39,050 nt of DNA from CAYYDH01 sp964470615 (GTDB taxonomy: Bacteria > Patescibacteriota > Minisyncoccia > Minisyncoccales > GWA2-38-27), in assembly GCA_964470615.1 (NCBI GenBank), contig CAYYDH010000001.1, forward strand, positions 1 to 39,050. The letters run 5' to 3'. The position numbers and the translations under genes are program-made. Shown here piece by piece: positions 7,554 through 15,665 of the stretch; the stretch's first letter is position 1; the number at the start of each line of letters is the position of its first letter. The notes beneath the pieces are model-generated. The model ran no database searches and was not told the DNA's origin. It saw only the letters and a program-made list of their open reading frames with translations.

Positions 7554-9668
7554 CTATTTCCCGCAGCAGTAAAAGTTTATTTGATGCTTGCACTTTTGGG
7601 TTTCTCCGCCGGCAGCGTTTAAACAGTTATTCAAACACGTCTTATATTTTCCATTCAGGGCGACAGCATAAGGGGAAGCATCTCTCTGGATATCAGCTTG
7701 GGTCATATTGGTTTCTAAATAACATTGGTATAAACAATTCTGATAGTCTGTTTCTTCTAGACAGCACTTTTCAATGTCAGTTACCTCGCCGAGCGACCCA
7801 ATTGCTTCTATGCAACTTGGGAGTACCAGCTGTGGCTGATTTGGGTCTTCAACTAGTTTCTCAGGAGGAACGTCTGTGATGCAAGTTTTCATTTCAAAAC
7901 GAATAATTCTGTCTAGGTCGGCTAAAAGGTAAGGGACGACTTCGTCAACTATCGTTACAATCCCAATTCTTTCTTTTGGATCATTTTGCGGGCTAGCGCT
8001 ATTTTGCCCTGAGTTGTTGCCTTGTTGTTTCGGTGCGCTGACCACGCCAACTATTCCCTCTTGGTAGTTGCTATTATTTTGTTGGCCTTTGCCGTCAAAT
8101 ATCTCAACTATTTTTTGGAGCTGGTTTTTGATTTCGGTCTTCGGACAAGCGCCTTCAGGATATTGCCAGCTATTATCACCGCAACGTTTGGTGCACTGAC
8201 AGCAGCAATCGCCGGCCGGCCCGCAGTCGCAGCAAACTTCATCGCAAGGTTGGCAATCGCAGAAAGAATAACATCTCTGGGAGCTACACTGGCTAACTAA
8301 GACATGAAGATAATCAACTGCATTGTGTTCCTGCTCTCCTAAATTAATTAGTTTTTCTAACCTCTCAACAATTTTATTACCAAGCTTTTCAGACCGGTCA
8401 ATAATTTCTCCGATTGCTACTTCGGTGCAGTGCTCTTTCTCTCCTTGCGTTATGCCTTCGCCGAAATCAGGAGGGAGAAGAGACAGCTCTTCGGGCAAGA
8501 TTCCTGGTTGTTCTCCCAAGATGCTGCCGCTAATCGGGCAGTAGAGAGTGGCCCATTCTTGTAGCGGGTTTATCTTTTCCCAGAAACTAATATCTGCGAA
8601 TTGCCAGCCGTAAAAGTCGTAAAAATCTTTATTAAACAGAGTTTCGGCCAGAGAACTTAGCAGGTTCAACGGGCATTCCAGCATAAACTGCTTTGCTTCC
8701 TCTAGTTTCTTTATCTCTTCTTTTATCAAGCGTATTTCCTCATTAGCCTTTGTCAGTTCTTGGACTAAGCTAGTTTTGATAGTCGTTTGTTTGTTATCTT
8801 TGTCTTGTATCGTAATATTGGTGCCGAGAAAAAGAGCTTCTAGGTTTTTTTGTTCAAGCTCTTGGATTTTATCTCTGACCATATAGCAAGGATCGCTGGT
8901 GCAGCCAGGTTTGTCCCGGCAAACATTGTCTATACATCCTTCTCCGGGGTTATCCAGCCAGCAGCAGGGTTTAGGCTCTTTGCTCATATCAGAATTGTTG
9001 CAAGTGCACTGTTCAGTAAGTTTTTGGAGTTCTGTACTTTGATCTTTTAACAGTTGGCTAAGCGCCTTAACGCTGCTAGCAATATCCCGGATTCTTTCCA
9101 TTCTGGGCTTTCTTTTGCCTATTTCTGCTTGAGGCACCTGGCTTTCAAAAATACCCTTCTCGATTATTGTACCGAATGGGACCCTGGCGTCTATTACTGA
9201 ACGAACATTTGTCTGGGGAGGGTCAGGAAGCGGGATCGGGCTGGCAGTTGGACTTGGCGCCTCAATGGTTGGTATGGTCAAATTTGGGATGCTGGGGTTG
9301 ATTACCCTTAGCACTAAGACAGAACTGAATAGGATCAATAAGCCGAAAAAGACAGCAAAAAACTGATCTTTGGCTGATTTCATTTCCTCAGCCTTTCCAG
9401 AAGAAATGAGATAGCGGACGCCGGCAATAGTCAGCATTACCAAGGCTATTACTCCTGAAACCCAGATTAATAAGACAAAAATGTATTTTACAAAAGAATA
9501 AAGAATTTCTCCTTCGCTGACGCCTGTTTTTAAAAAGTCTTGAGGGGGGTCAGCGCCGAGAACACGTGGATAAGTTACTTCCAAGGCCAAAGCAAAATGA
9601 GTGGCAAAAAGCAAAAAGATAAGAAAAACAGAAAGAAATAGGATTTGTTTTTTGTGGCCTGCCTTCAT
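7554..9668 (-). CDS. Large pilin-like two-TM protein with Cys-rich exported domain
   Basis: 704 residues, the largest of three tandem paralogues. It has a signal peptide, then ALEVTYPRVLG, two TMs (about 60-84 and 98-120) around the basic loop SSGKAEEMKSAKDQ, and RVINPSI. A proline-rich linker (PSPTASPIPLPDPPQ) leads into a large region with coiled-coil stretches and several cysteine clusters. The densest, about residues 458-498, has 13 Cys in roughly 40 positions, including CCDCG and DCCCQC. It ends CCGK. Similar genes occur beside VirB4 in many CPR genomes to my knowledge. A surface structure or conjugation-related role is inferred only. Confidence 0.65.
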   Translation of the reverse strand: MKAGHKKQILFLSVFLIFLLFATHFALALEVTYPRVLGADPPQDFLKTGVSEGEILYSFVKYIFVLLIWVSGVIALVMLTIAGVRYLISSGKAEEMKSAKDQFFAVFFGLLILFSSVLVLRVINPSIPNLTIPTIEAPSPTASPIPLPDPPQTNVRSVIDARVPFGTIIEKGIFESQVPQAEIGKRKPRMERIRDIASSVKALSQLLKDQSTELQKLTEQCTCNNSDMSKEPKPCCWLDNPGEGCIDNVCRDKPGCTSDPCYMVRDKIQELEQKNLEALFLGTNITIQDKDNKQTTIKTSLVQELTKANEEIRLIKEEIKKLEEAKQFMLECPLNLLSSLAETLFNKDFYDFYGWQFADISFWEKINPLQEWATLYCPISGSILGEQPGILPEELSLLPPDFGEGITQGEKEHCTEVAIGEIIDRSEKLGNKIVERLEKLINLGEQEHNAVDYLHVLVSQCSSQRCYSFCDCQPCDEVCCDCGPAGDCCCQCTKRCGDNSWQYPEGACPKTEIKNQLQKIVEIFDGKGQQNNSNYQEGIVGVVSAPKQQGNNSGQNSASPQNDPKERIGIVTIVDEVVPYLLADLDRIIRFEMKTCITDVPPEKLVEDPNQPQLVLPSCIEAIGSLGEVTDIEKCCLEETDYQNCLYQCYLETNMTQADIQRDASPYAVALNGKYKTCLNNCLNAAGGETQKCKHQINFYCCGK

Positions 9669-9685
9669 TTTTATAAAAAGTGTAT

Positions 9686-10147
9686 CTAAGTAGATTCTTC
9701 TGGTTCTGGGGTACTTTCTCCCCCGCTTTCAAAAACCATCTGGAAAATGACATCAAAGATCATAAACCCGCCGATAAAAACTAACCCGACGGCGTCAGCA
9801 ATCCAAAAATCATCTAATCCAAAACAGAGGAGAATTAGCCCCACCAAATCCAGAATCAGCGCCAAGGGGAATATTATTAAACCAACTGGGTTGGTAAAAC
9901 CACCCGGGGTGCTGTTTAAATGATAGTAGACAGCGATTGTCCAGGCCGGGGCAACGCCTCCCAAATAAGGGACTATTTCTGCTAAAAGTCCGAGCCCAAG
10001 CCTTTTGAGGAGCTTTGTTAAGAGTTTTTTAGCGCTTTTGGTTAAAACAACTTTGCCCCTGCCCTTTTTTTCTTCCTGTTCTGGACCGGCCTCAGGGGAC
10101 GTTTCAGCAGCACTTTGCGAAGTTTTTTCTTCTTTGTCGTCGGGCAT
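9686..10147 (-). CDS. Hypothetical membrane protein of the secretion operon
   Basis: 153 residues. A hydrophilic acidic N-terminus (MPDDKEEKTSQSAAETSPEAG) is followed by a basic segment (KSAKKLLTKLLKR). Three or so hydrophobic segments follow (about 52-75, 88-112 and 116-136), then an acidic tail (GGESTPEPEES). It lies between the VirB4 ATPase gene and the pilin-like genes, 5 nt from the former. By position it could be a channel component (VirB3/VirB6-like role), but sequence gives no support for a specific family. Confidence 0.6.
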   Translation of the reverse strand: MPDDKEEKTSQSAAETSPEAGPEQEEKKGRGKVVLTKSAKKLLTKLLKRLGLGLLAEIVPYLGGVAPAWTIAVYYHLNSTPGGFTNPVGLIIFPLALILDLVGLILLCFGLDDFWIADAVGLVFIGGFMIFDVIFQMVFESGGESTPEPEEST

Positions 10148-10152
10148 AGAGC

Positions 10153-11961
10153 TTATAACCCGCCCTCAAACTCCCTTTTTGCTTCTTTTATTCTGGCTAC
10201 TTCTTCGGGGGCGGTAGTAATGAGCTGATTCTCTGCGTAAGAAGCCACTACTTCAATTAACACTCTTTTCGGCCCTGCGATAAAGATCCCTTCACCCACC
10301 GGCGATTCTAAAAGTAAGAGTTTTTCTTCTTCGGTCAAGTTGAAGGCGCTTTTAACAGTATCAATGGTAGCAGTGCTTTGTTTCATCAAAAGTTTCAGCT
10401 CTGAATTATTTATGATTGGTTGGCCGTATTCAGATTTCATAAAGTCATTGACATCTTGAGTGACAGTGGTGACTCCCAGCCAATATTTTCTAGCTCTTTT
10501 CACTGTGCCGAAGAGAAAAGAGGCGCCATCCACGTTTTTTATCAGCCACCAGGCTTCGTCGATTATCAGCATCCTTCTTTTCATTTTCGAGGTAATGGTT
10601 TTCCAGATGTATCTTAAAACCATGAAAAGGGCCATTGGTCTAAGCTCGTCTTCCATGTCGCGGATGCCAAAAACAACAAAGCGGTTCTCAATGTTGATAT
10701 TAGAGGGCTGGTTGAAAAAACCAGAATACACTCCTTTAGTAAATCTTTGGATTCTTCTTACCAGAGAGTCTGTTCCTTCCATTGCAGAAAGGACTTCTTC
10801 TAAGTCGCTCATCGTTGGGAAGGGAAGCCCTTCTTTTTTGCCCCAGGTTGCAGGATCGGAATCTGGCGTTATATCCCTGGCTGCGTAAGTTTCAGTGATA
10901 GCAGTATCAATCATGCTGTCTTCTTCTGGTGTCAGCCCGCTTAACATTACTCGGATTAAACCTATCAGATTAACGATATTTGTTCTCAGGACGTCCTGAG
11001 GCATTTCCCCTTCTTTGGGCTGGGGTAGGTCGAAGGGATTAATATGGTTCGGCGATGAAAGAGAAATATTAAAGAAAGACCCTCCGACTGCATCAGAAAG
11101 GAACTTGTATTCATTTTCCGGATCAATTACCACCACATCAGTTCCCATCATCAAATACCTTAATATCTCCAACTTTATAGCATAGCTTTTGCCTCCGCCT
11201 GAAACTCCGAAAATAACCGAATTGGCATTGGCTAATGAGAATCGGTCAAAAAGCACGAGAGAGTTGTTATGGCGGTTGATTCCGTAGAGAATTCCTTCGT
11301 TGGAGCTTAGGTCAAAGGATACAAAAGGAAAGGAAGCAGAAAGCGGACTGGTATTCATTAAGGTGGTTACCATCAAGAGATCTAAAGCATAGGGGGAAGA
11401 ACAGGTAAATCCTTCTTTTTGCTGGTAAAGAGCGGGCTTAATGTATATTAGGCGAGATTCAAAGATTGAGCGTAGATTTGTTTCTACGTCTCTCAATTCT
11501 TCTTCATTGTCTCCGTAGACAGTAATGTACAAGCTGAAGCGGAACATTCTTTCTTGAGCGGTTTGAAGCTTGTCGCGCAGGTCTTCCAAATCCTGGTAAG
11601 CAACCTCTAGAGATGGGTCGCGAATCAATCCTTTTTCTTCCCTTTCTATTAGCTCAGCCTGGATCTCAGTAACCTTTTTACGGAGGTTTTTCAAAACCCT
11701 TTCGCTTTCAACCGGATGAAAGTGGAAAGAAATGTCTAAAGGCACATTCATGTTTATCAAGGGAGACAGCCAACCGGTATTCAAATATCGGGGATAGGAG
11801 AAAATAAAATAGGTTCGGGCCATTCTTTCACCCAGTTTCAGATAGTTTTGTTTCGCTTCAATAAAAGAAGGCGCGATAATATCGTTAATATTCAAGGGTT
11901 CTTCACTGGGAAGCGCCTCGTCGGCTCGTTTTGTTTTTGATAAAAAAGGAATCTTAAACAT
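10153..11961 (-). CDS. virB4: VirB4/TraC-type secretion ATPase, C-terminal P-loop part
   Basis: The frame opens at a TTG (11976), but I prefer the ATG at 11961 (MFKIPFLSKTKRADEALP), which removes an 8-bp overlap with the upstream gene. Residue numbers below count from the TTG. Walker A is GVSGGGKS (257-264) and Walker B is MLIIDEAWW (469-477), both characteristic of VirB4/TraG-HerA ATPases that power type IV secretion and pilus assembly. A VIDPENEY motif at 284-291 is also typical. The N-terminal 200 residues contain a helical region continuing the VirB4 N-domain. The VirB4 N-part is a separate gene upstream, so VirB4 is split. Confidence 0.88.
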   Translation of the reverse strand: MFKIPFLSKTKRADEALPSEEPLNINDIIAPSFIEAKQNYLKLGERMARTYFIFSYPRYLNTGWLSPLINMNVPLDISFHFHPVESERVLKNLRKKVTEIQAELIEREEKGLIRDPSLEVAYQDLEDLRDKLQTAQERMFRFSLYITVYGDNEEELRDVETNLRSIFESRLIYIKPALYQQKEGFTCSSPYALDLLMVTTLMNTSPLSASFPFVSFDLSSNEGILYGINRHNNSLVLFDRFSLANANSVIFGVSGGGKSYAIKLEILRYLMMGTDVVVIDPENEYKFLSDAVGGSFFNISLSSPNHINPFDLPQPKEGEMPQDVLRTNIVNLIGLIRVMLSGLTPEEDSMIDTAITETYAARDITPDSDPATWGKKEGLPFPTMSDLEEVLSAMEGTDSLVRRIQRFTKGVYSGFFNQPSNINIENRFVVFGIRDMEDELRPMALFMVLRYIWKTITSKMKRRMLIIDEAWWLIKNVDGASFLFGTVKRARKYWLGVTTVTQDVNDFMKSEYGQPIINNSELKLLMKQSTATIDTVKSAFNLTEEEKLLLLESPVGEGIFIAGPKRVLIEVVASYAENQLITTAPEEVARIKEAKREFEGGL

Positions 11962-11968
11962 AATTTTA

Positions 11969-12598
11969 CTATTCAATTAATTCAGTTGGTATTTCTGGGT
12001 AATAACCTCTTTCTGCTTCAGTAGGATGGTATAGACTCCAGAACAATTCAATCAATTCTGGATTGTTCAAGGGAGCAGACCCTAAACCGCAGTTTCTTAA
12101 ACCATGCATGACAAATTCGACCCTTTGCATTAATTGGATTTTGGCGCGGGAGAAGCTTTCCTCGGTCAGAGCGGTTTTAACAAACCTTTTGGTCAGGTTG
12201 ATGCCCTGGGTTTCAGTAAGGAAAAAGGGCACAATGACATAAAAGGTTTTTTGCATAATCGTTCCTTCCTCTAATATTCCTTCTACGAAGTTATGATACT
12301 CGGATATTTGGAGCTTCAGCAAATCGTTATTTTCCCGACCTTCAATTTCTTTAAGCTTTGCTAGATACCCAGTCATATTAAGGCGCCTGGACTGGACAAG
12401 AATCTGGCAGGGAAAATCTAGCGAGTTCAGAAAGTTTTGGAATTGATAAATAATAGCATTTTGCTCGTCCTCTGATTTTAAGGCAAAGTTTAAAGACGGA
12501 ACTCCGATTACGGTCCTTAAGCTTTTGTCTTTTAAAATCAAAACTCCTTCTTTGATTTGCTCTATTTCTAAAAAGTCTTGGGTTGAAAGATTGGCCAT
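11969..12598 (-). CDS. VirB4 N-terminal-like protein (TraC-like)
   Basis: 209 residues. It resembles the N-terminal CagE/TrbE/VirB4-type region: an opening LEIEQIKEGVLILKDKSLR, a SLNFALKSEDEQNAII helix and RMMTGYLAKL-like segments, without any P-loop. It ends GYYPEIPTELIE directly before the ATPase gene. The two ORFs together approximate a full VirB4 of about 800 residues. The junction between them carries a genuine stop (TAG, 11969-11971), so either two polypeptides associate or the gene was split by mutation. Such a split is, to my knowledge, common in CPR genomes, which favours a functional two-subunit state. Confidence 0.75.
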   Translation of the reverse strand: MANLSTQDFLEIEQIKEGVLILKDKSLRTVIGVPSLNFALKSEDEQNAIIYQFQNFLNSLDFPCQILVQSRRLNMTGYLAKLKEIEGRENNDLLKLQISEYHNFVEGILEEGTIMQKTFYVIVPFFLTETQGINLTKRFVKTALTEESFSRAKIQLMQRVEFVMHGLRNCGLGSAPLNNPELIELFWSLYHPTEAERGYYPEIPTELIE

Positions 12599-12599
12599 G

Positions 12600-13010
12600 C
12601 TATTTTTTTCTTGTTTCTAAGCGGGTGAACAGGTCGCCCAGCCGGCTTTTTTTAGAAACTCTTAAAGACGACTCTGCTGTTTGTATTTCTTCTGGTACTG
12701 GTGGCTTTTCGATAATAATCGGCGGAACATTTTTCTTTTTCCATAGGTAAACCTTTGGCTTAAAAAGAAAAAAGAACATATTTTTTATAAAAATCGGCAG
12801 TGGTATTTTTTCTACCTTCAAAAAGGCCAGGGCGCAGGCTATTCCCATGATAAAAATTGTTATGGCAATAAAAACCTGGAGAGATGGGATCATGAAATAA
12901 AGGAAAAGGCAAAACCCGCCAGCGCTTCCTACAAAGACAAACTGTTTAAAAGTTAATGGGCCGACTATTTTTCCCTCTTTTTCTATAAATTGGGGGACAG
13001 TGAAGTTCAT
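12600..13010 (-). CDS. PrgI family membrane protein
   Basis: 136 residues. The start MNFTVPQFIEKEGKIVGPLTFKQF matches the PrgI family, small membrane proteins found beside VirB4 in Gram-positive conjugation loci (VirB3-like position). Two adjacent TM segments (about 25-65) are followed by PLPIFIKNMFFFLFKPKVYLW, and a charged cytoplasmic tail ends in KKSRLGDLFTRLETRKK. It is 1 nt from the VirB4 N-part gene. It probably anchors the ATPase at the membrane; this is inference from family and context. Confidence 0.82.
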   Translation of the reverse strand: MNFTVPQFIEKEGKIVGPLTFKQFVFVGSAGGFCLFLYFMIPSLQVFIAITIFIMGIACALAFLKVEKIPLPIFIKNMFFFLFKPKVYLWKKKNVPPIIIEKPPVPEEIQTAESSLRVSKKSRLGDLFTRLETRKK

Positions 13011-13012
13011 AT

Positions 13013-13450
13013 TTATTCTATTGGTTCTCGATACGGATCATTTTTTGTTATTGTTTCTTTGGGCGGTTCAGGTTTTTCCTCTTGGCCCGTTGGCTTTATT
13101 TCAATTTCTGGAATTTCGCTTATTTTTGTTTGGTAAAGCGCCTCCAGACTTTCTCTAACTGGTAAGAAGATAGAATTGTTGATTCTCGCCGACAGTTGTT
13201 CAGCAACGTTTTTTTCCAGAATTAATTCCTTTTCAAAAACTTCGGCTAGTTCGCTTGGTAAGAGCAACCCCAGCAGGACATAGCCTGTTTGCTTGCTTAC
13301 TTCGAACATTACTTTCCCGTCGGTAATACCGACTTGGTTGCAGGCAGCGCCGATACTGACGCCTGATTTTTCAGCAAAGAGCACTTCCTGGAGATCCTTA
13401 GGGAGCTTATTGTATAAAATCCGAAGCTGTTCTTTAGGATAATTTGGCAT
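13013..13450 (-). CDS. Hypothetical protein at head of the secretion operon
   Basis: 145 residues, soluble, no signal or TM. It begins MPNYPKEQLRILYNKLPKDLQE, followed by helical segments and an acidic, proline-rich tail (KPTGQEEKPEPPKETITKN). It is the first gene of the operon, 2 nt before prgI. I recall similar proteins preceding PrgI/VirB4 in CPR genomes but know no function. A regulatory or assembly role is possible, though nothing in the sequence shows it. Confidence 0.6.
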   Translation of the reverse strand: MPNYPKEQLRILYNKLPKDLQEVLFAEKSGVSIGAACNQVGITDGKVMFEVSKQTGYVLLGLLLPSELAEVFEKELILEKNVAEQLSARINNSIFLPVRESLEALYQTKISEIPEIEIKPTGQEEKPEPPKETITKNDPYREPIE

Positions 13451-13491
13451 TGCGGAAAACTAAAACAAGAAATGAAATAATTCGTTCCTTT

Positions 13492-13520
13492 ATTTTATCA
13501 TAAACAAAAAAAGGCAACAA
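13492..13520 (-). promoter_or_regulatory. Candidate promoter of the secretion operon
   Basis: Minus-strand TTGTTG (13515-13520), 17-nt spacer, TAAAAT (13492-13497). It lies back to back with the plus-strand promoter at 13525, so the two transcription units diverge from a shared region. Confidence 0.5.
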
Positions 13521-13524
13521 ACTA

Positions 13525-13552
13525 TTGACAATCCTTCTTGGGGGGTTAAAGT
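13525..13552 (+). promoter_or_regulatory. Candidate promoter of the GreA-like gene
   Basis: Consensus -35 TTGACA (13525-13530), 16-nt spacer, weak -10 TAAAGT (13547-13552). It would give a leader of about 210 nt (13560-13771). That leader contains a 44-codon ORF (13571-13705, MADQARKIYSIAIF...) that I do not consider established, and the hairpin at 13731. Confidence 0.5.
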
Positions 13553-13730
13553 GAAAGCAGAGACACCAACATGGCAGATCAAGCAAGAAAAATCTATAGC
13601 ATCGCCATTTTTAGGACTATTATTCTTAATGGTGTGTTTTGCATCATCAGTGTAAAACCATCAATCCTATTAAGCGGGGAGGTCTCATTACCAAATATTA
13701 GTTAACATCTTAAGTCTAATTTGGAACCCG

Positions 13731-13755
13731 AGAGCCTCCCCAAAAGGGAGGCTCT
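13731..13755 (+). promoter_or_regulatory. Leader hairpin before the GreA-like gene (attenuator-like)
   Basis: AGAGCCTCCC (13731-13740), loop CAAAA, GGGAGGCTCT (13746-13755): ten perfect base pairs, then TAGTTCT rather than a clean U-run. It ends 16 nt before the ATG. It could be a partial terminator/attenuator or a stabilising element. Confidence 0.55.
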
Positions 13756-13771
13756 TAGTTCTAATAAAAAC

Positions 13772-14284
13772 ATGGACACAAAAAAAGCAGTTGAAGAAAA
13801 TAAGGCGGACGGAAAGAGGTTTTATCTCACCAAGCAAGGTCTGGAGAAAATGAAAAAAGAGTATCAAAAGCTCCTGGCTTTGAAGAACCTAAAAACAAGA
13901 AGCGGGGCTCCGGCTATCTTTCATTCTGAAGAGCTGGATCCTGAATACATGGCTTATTTCGAAGATATTGATTTACTGAAAGTGAAAATTGCTGATTTGG
14001 ATTATATAATAAAGAATGTCCAGATAATTAAAGCGCCCAATAAGAAAAGCCAGACTGAGATTAGTTTAGGAGCCAAAGTTTTAGTTCAAATAGACGGAGA
14101 GAATAACGATGAATTTGAAATTGTCGGTACGTTGGAAGCAAACCCGGCGCTAGGCAGAATTTCTAACGAATCCCCAGTGGGCCGGACCTTTTTAGGTCAT
14201 AAAGCTGGAGATCAGTTTGTAATTTCTTCTCCTATCAAGACGACTTATAAGATAAAGAAGATTATTTATCCTAAAGAAATCTAA
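13772..14284 (+). CDS. GreA/GreB-family transcription elongation factor-like protein
   Basis: 170 residues from ATG 13772. The open frame extends upstream to a TTG at 13721, but that would place coding sequence through the 10-bp hairpin, so the ATG is preferred. An N-terminal coiled coil (LTKQGLEKMKKEYQKLLALK) is typical of the Gre antiparallel coiled coil that enters the RNA polymerase secondary channel. The C-terminal FKBP-like part has ISLGAKVLVQIDGENNDEFEIVG-type and NESPVGRTFLGHKAGD motifs. The segment EELDPEYMAYFEDIDLL lies near the coiled-coil tip. It probably rescues stalled polymerase. Confidence 0.85.
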   Translation: MDTKKAVEENKADGKRFYLTKQGLEKMKKEYQKLLALKNLKTRSGAPAIFHSEELDPEYMAYFEDIDLLKVKIADLDYIIKNVQIIKAPNKKSQTEISLGAKVLVQIDGENNDEFEIVGTLEANPALGRISNESPVGRTFLGHKAGDQFVISSPIKTTYKIKKIIYPKEI

Positions 14285-14287
14285 CCT

Positions 14288-14818
14288 ATGATTAGAAGGA
14301 TTTTTGGTGGCCAGGAGATTGTAATAAGAAAAATCTCAAAAAAAGATCTTGGCAAAGCGAAGGAGTTCTCGGATTTTATCAACTCTTTTGTAAAGGAAGA
14401 TGCTAAAGTTTTGATAAACAAAAAGCAAACCTTAGCTGAAGAAAAAAGCTGGTTAAAAAGCAACCTTAAGGATCAGAACTCAAAAAGAGTTAACTTAGTA
14501 GCTGAGCATAAAGACAAAATTGTCGGCAGCGCTCGCGTAGAATCTGGCCGCTGGCGTAAATCTCACGTCGGAGAGTTCGGGATAACCATTAGAAGCGGCT
14601 ACCGCGGTATTGGGCTAGGAAAGTACTTGGCTTCAGAAACTATTAAGCTAGCCAGGAAAGAATTAGGCGTGAAAATTATCAGGCTTTGCGTTTACTCTGA
14701 TAACAAACCGGCCATTTCCCTTTATAAAAAACTCGGCTTCAAAAAAGTAGCCGAAATACCAGAACAAATTCAATATAAAGGAAAATTAATAAGCGAGCTG
14801 ATAATGCTTTTGTTTTAA
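14288..14818 (+). CDS. GNAT-family N-acetyltransferase
   Basis: 176 residues. The acetyl-CoA-binding motif A is visible as GEFGITIRSGYRGIGLGKYL, containing the R-G-x-G-x-G pyrophosphate loop. It is followed by the conserved ...LCVYSDNKPAISLYKKLGFK motif B, where N and Y are the usual GNAT residues. The N-terminal region has charged helices. It starts 3 nt after the GreA-like stop, so the two are co-transcribed. Substrate unknown; ribosomal-protein or small-molecule N-acetylation are both possible. The transcript ends at the terminator at 14835. Confidence 0.85.
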   Translation: MIRRIFGGQEIVIRKISKKDLGKAKEFSDFINSFVKEDAKVLINKKQTLAEEKSWLKSNLKDQNSKRVNLVAEHKDKIVGSARVESGRWRKSHVGEFGITIRSGYRGIGLGKYLASETIKLARKELGVKIIRLCVYSDNKPAISLYKKLGFKKVAEIPEQIQYKGKLISELIMLLF

Positions 14819-14834
14819 TTTTGTTCTTAGGCGG

Positions 14835-14857
14835 CAGGGGTTTCCCCTGTTTTTTGT
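14835..14857 (+). terminator. Rho-independent terminator of the greA-like/GNAT unit
   Basis: CAGGGG, loop TTT, CCCCTG, then TTTTTTGTTT. Confidence 0.85.
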
Positions 14858-14891
14858 TTGAAAAAGAACGGATAAGTGGTAATATTTTAGT

Positions 14892-15665
14892 ATGGAAGAG
14901 CAAAGAAAAATGAAAGGCGCTGAACCGATTTTTATCGATAAAAAAGCCAAAATGGGCGTTTTAATGCTGCATGGCTTTACCAGCACGCCCTATCAGTTTC
15001 GAGAAATGGCAAAATACATGGCTGACAAAGGGCTAACTGTTTATGCTCCCTTGATTGCCGGGCATGGAACCTCGCCTGCCGATTTGAAAAATACTACACC
15101 GGATGACTGGAAGAAATCAGTCAAAGTCGCTTATCTTAAATTGAAAAGCAAAACCGGCAAAATTGTTATCGTCGGCAACTCTTTTGGCGGGAATCTGGCT
15201 TTCTGGTTAGCTAAGCATTTTAATAACTCGGTTACCGGAGTGGTTTCTTTGGGTACGCCGATTACTTTAAGATATCAATGGATTATCAAGGCAAGATATT
15301 ATCTTTACGGTTGGGCCAAGGAGTACTATCAGAAGCCCAAAAGAATCTACAAAACAGATTATACCGATATGGTTGATGAAATAACGTATCCGGCAATTCC
15401 CATTAAAAGCGTAAAAGAGTTCTTAGATTTTTTGAAAAACGAAACAATTCCTAATCTGAAGAAAATCACTGTCCCCACTTTTATTATCCATGCTAACGTC
15501 GATCCAGTGGTAAATCCGGAAAGCGCAGCCTATATCCACCAGCACTTGGGCTCAACCCATAAAATGATTTATTTCTTTGATAGTGACCAACACGTTGTTT
15601 TTAACGATAAGCGCAAGGAAGAATTATTTCACAGAATTTATAATTTCATTAAGGAAGTAACATGA
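14892..15665 (+). CDS. Alpha/beta hydrolase, carboxylesterase/monoacylglycerol lipase type
   Basis: 257 residues, similar in length and layout to Est30-type carboxylesterases. The oxyanion region is VLMLHGFTSTPYQF (23-36). The nucleophile is Ser97 in GNSFGG, the acid is probably Asp204 (HANVDPVVNP) and the histidine is His234 (DQHVVF). No signal peptide, so cytoplasmic. It overlaps the acyl-CoA synthetase gene by 4 bp, so freed fatty acids may be activated by the next enzyme; this pairing is inference. A -35-like TTGAAA at 14858 and a -10-like TAATAT at 14880 would place transcription start almost at the ATG, suggesting a leaderless message. Confidence 0.85.
   Translation: MEEQRKMKGAEPIFIDKKAKMGVLMLHGFTSTPYQFREMAKYMADKGLTVYAPLIAGHGTSPADLKNTTPDDWKKSVKVAYLKLKSKTGKIVIVGNSFGGNLAFWLAKHFNNSVTGVVSLGTPITLRYQWIIKARYYLYGWAKEYYQKPKRIYKTDYTDMVDEITYPAIPIKSVKEFLDFLKNETIPNLKKITVPTFIIHANVDPVVNPESAAYIHQHLGSTHKMIYFFDSDQHVVFNDKRKEELFHRIYNFIKEVT

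Noticed and set aside
13571..13705. 44-codon ORF in the leader of the GreA-like gene
   Set aside because: No Shine-Dalgarno, no recognisable protein and within a leader with its own structure; it could be a leader peptide but is unsupported.
13721..13771. Upstream TTG start of the GreA-like ORF
   Set aside because: It would translate through the perfect hairpin and add 17 residues unlike the family; the ATG at 13772 is preferred.
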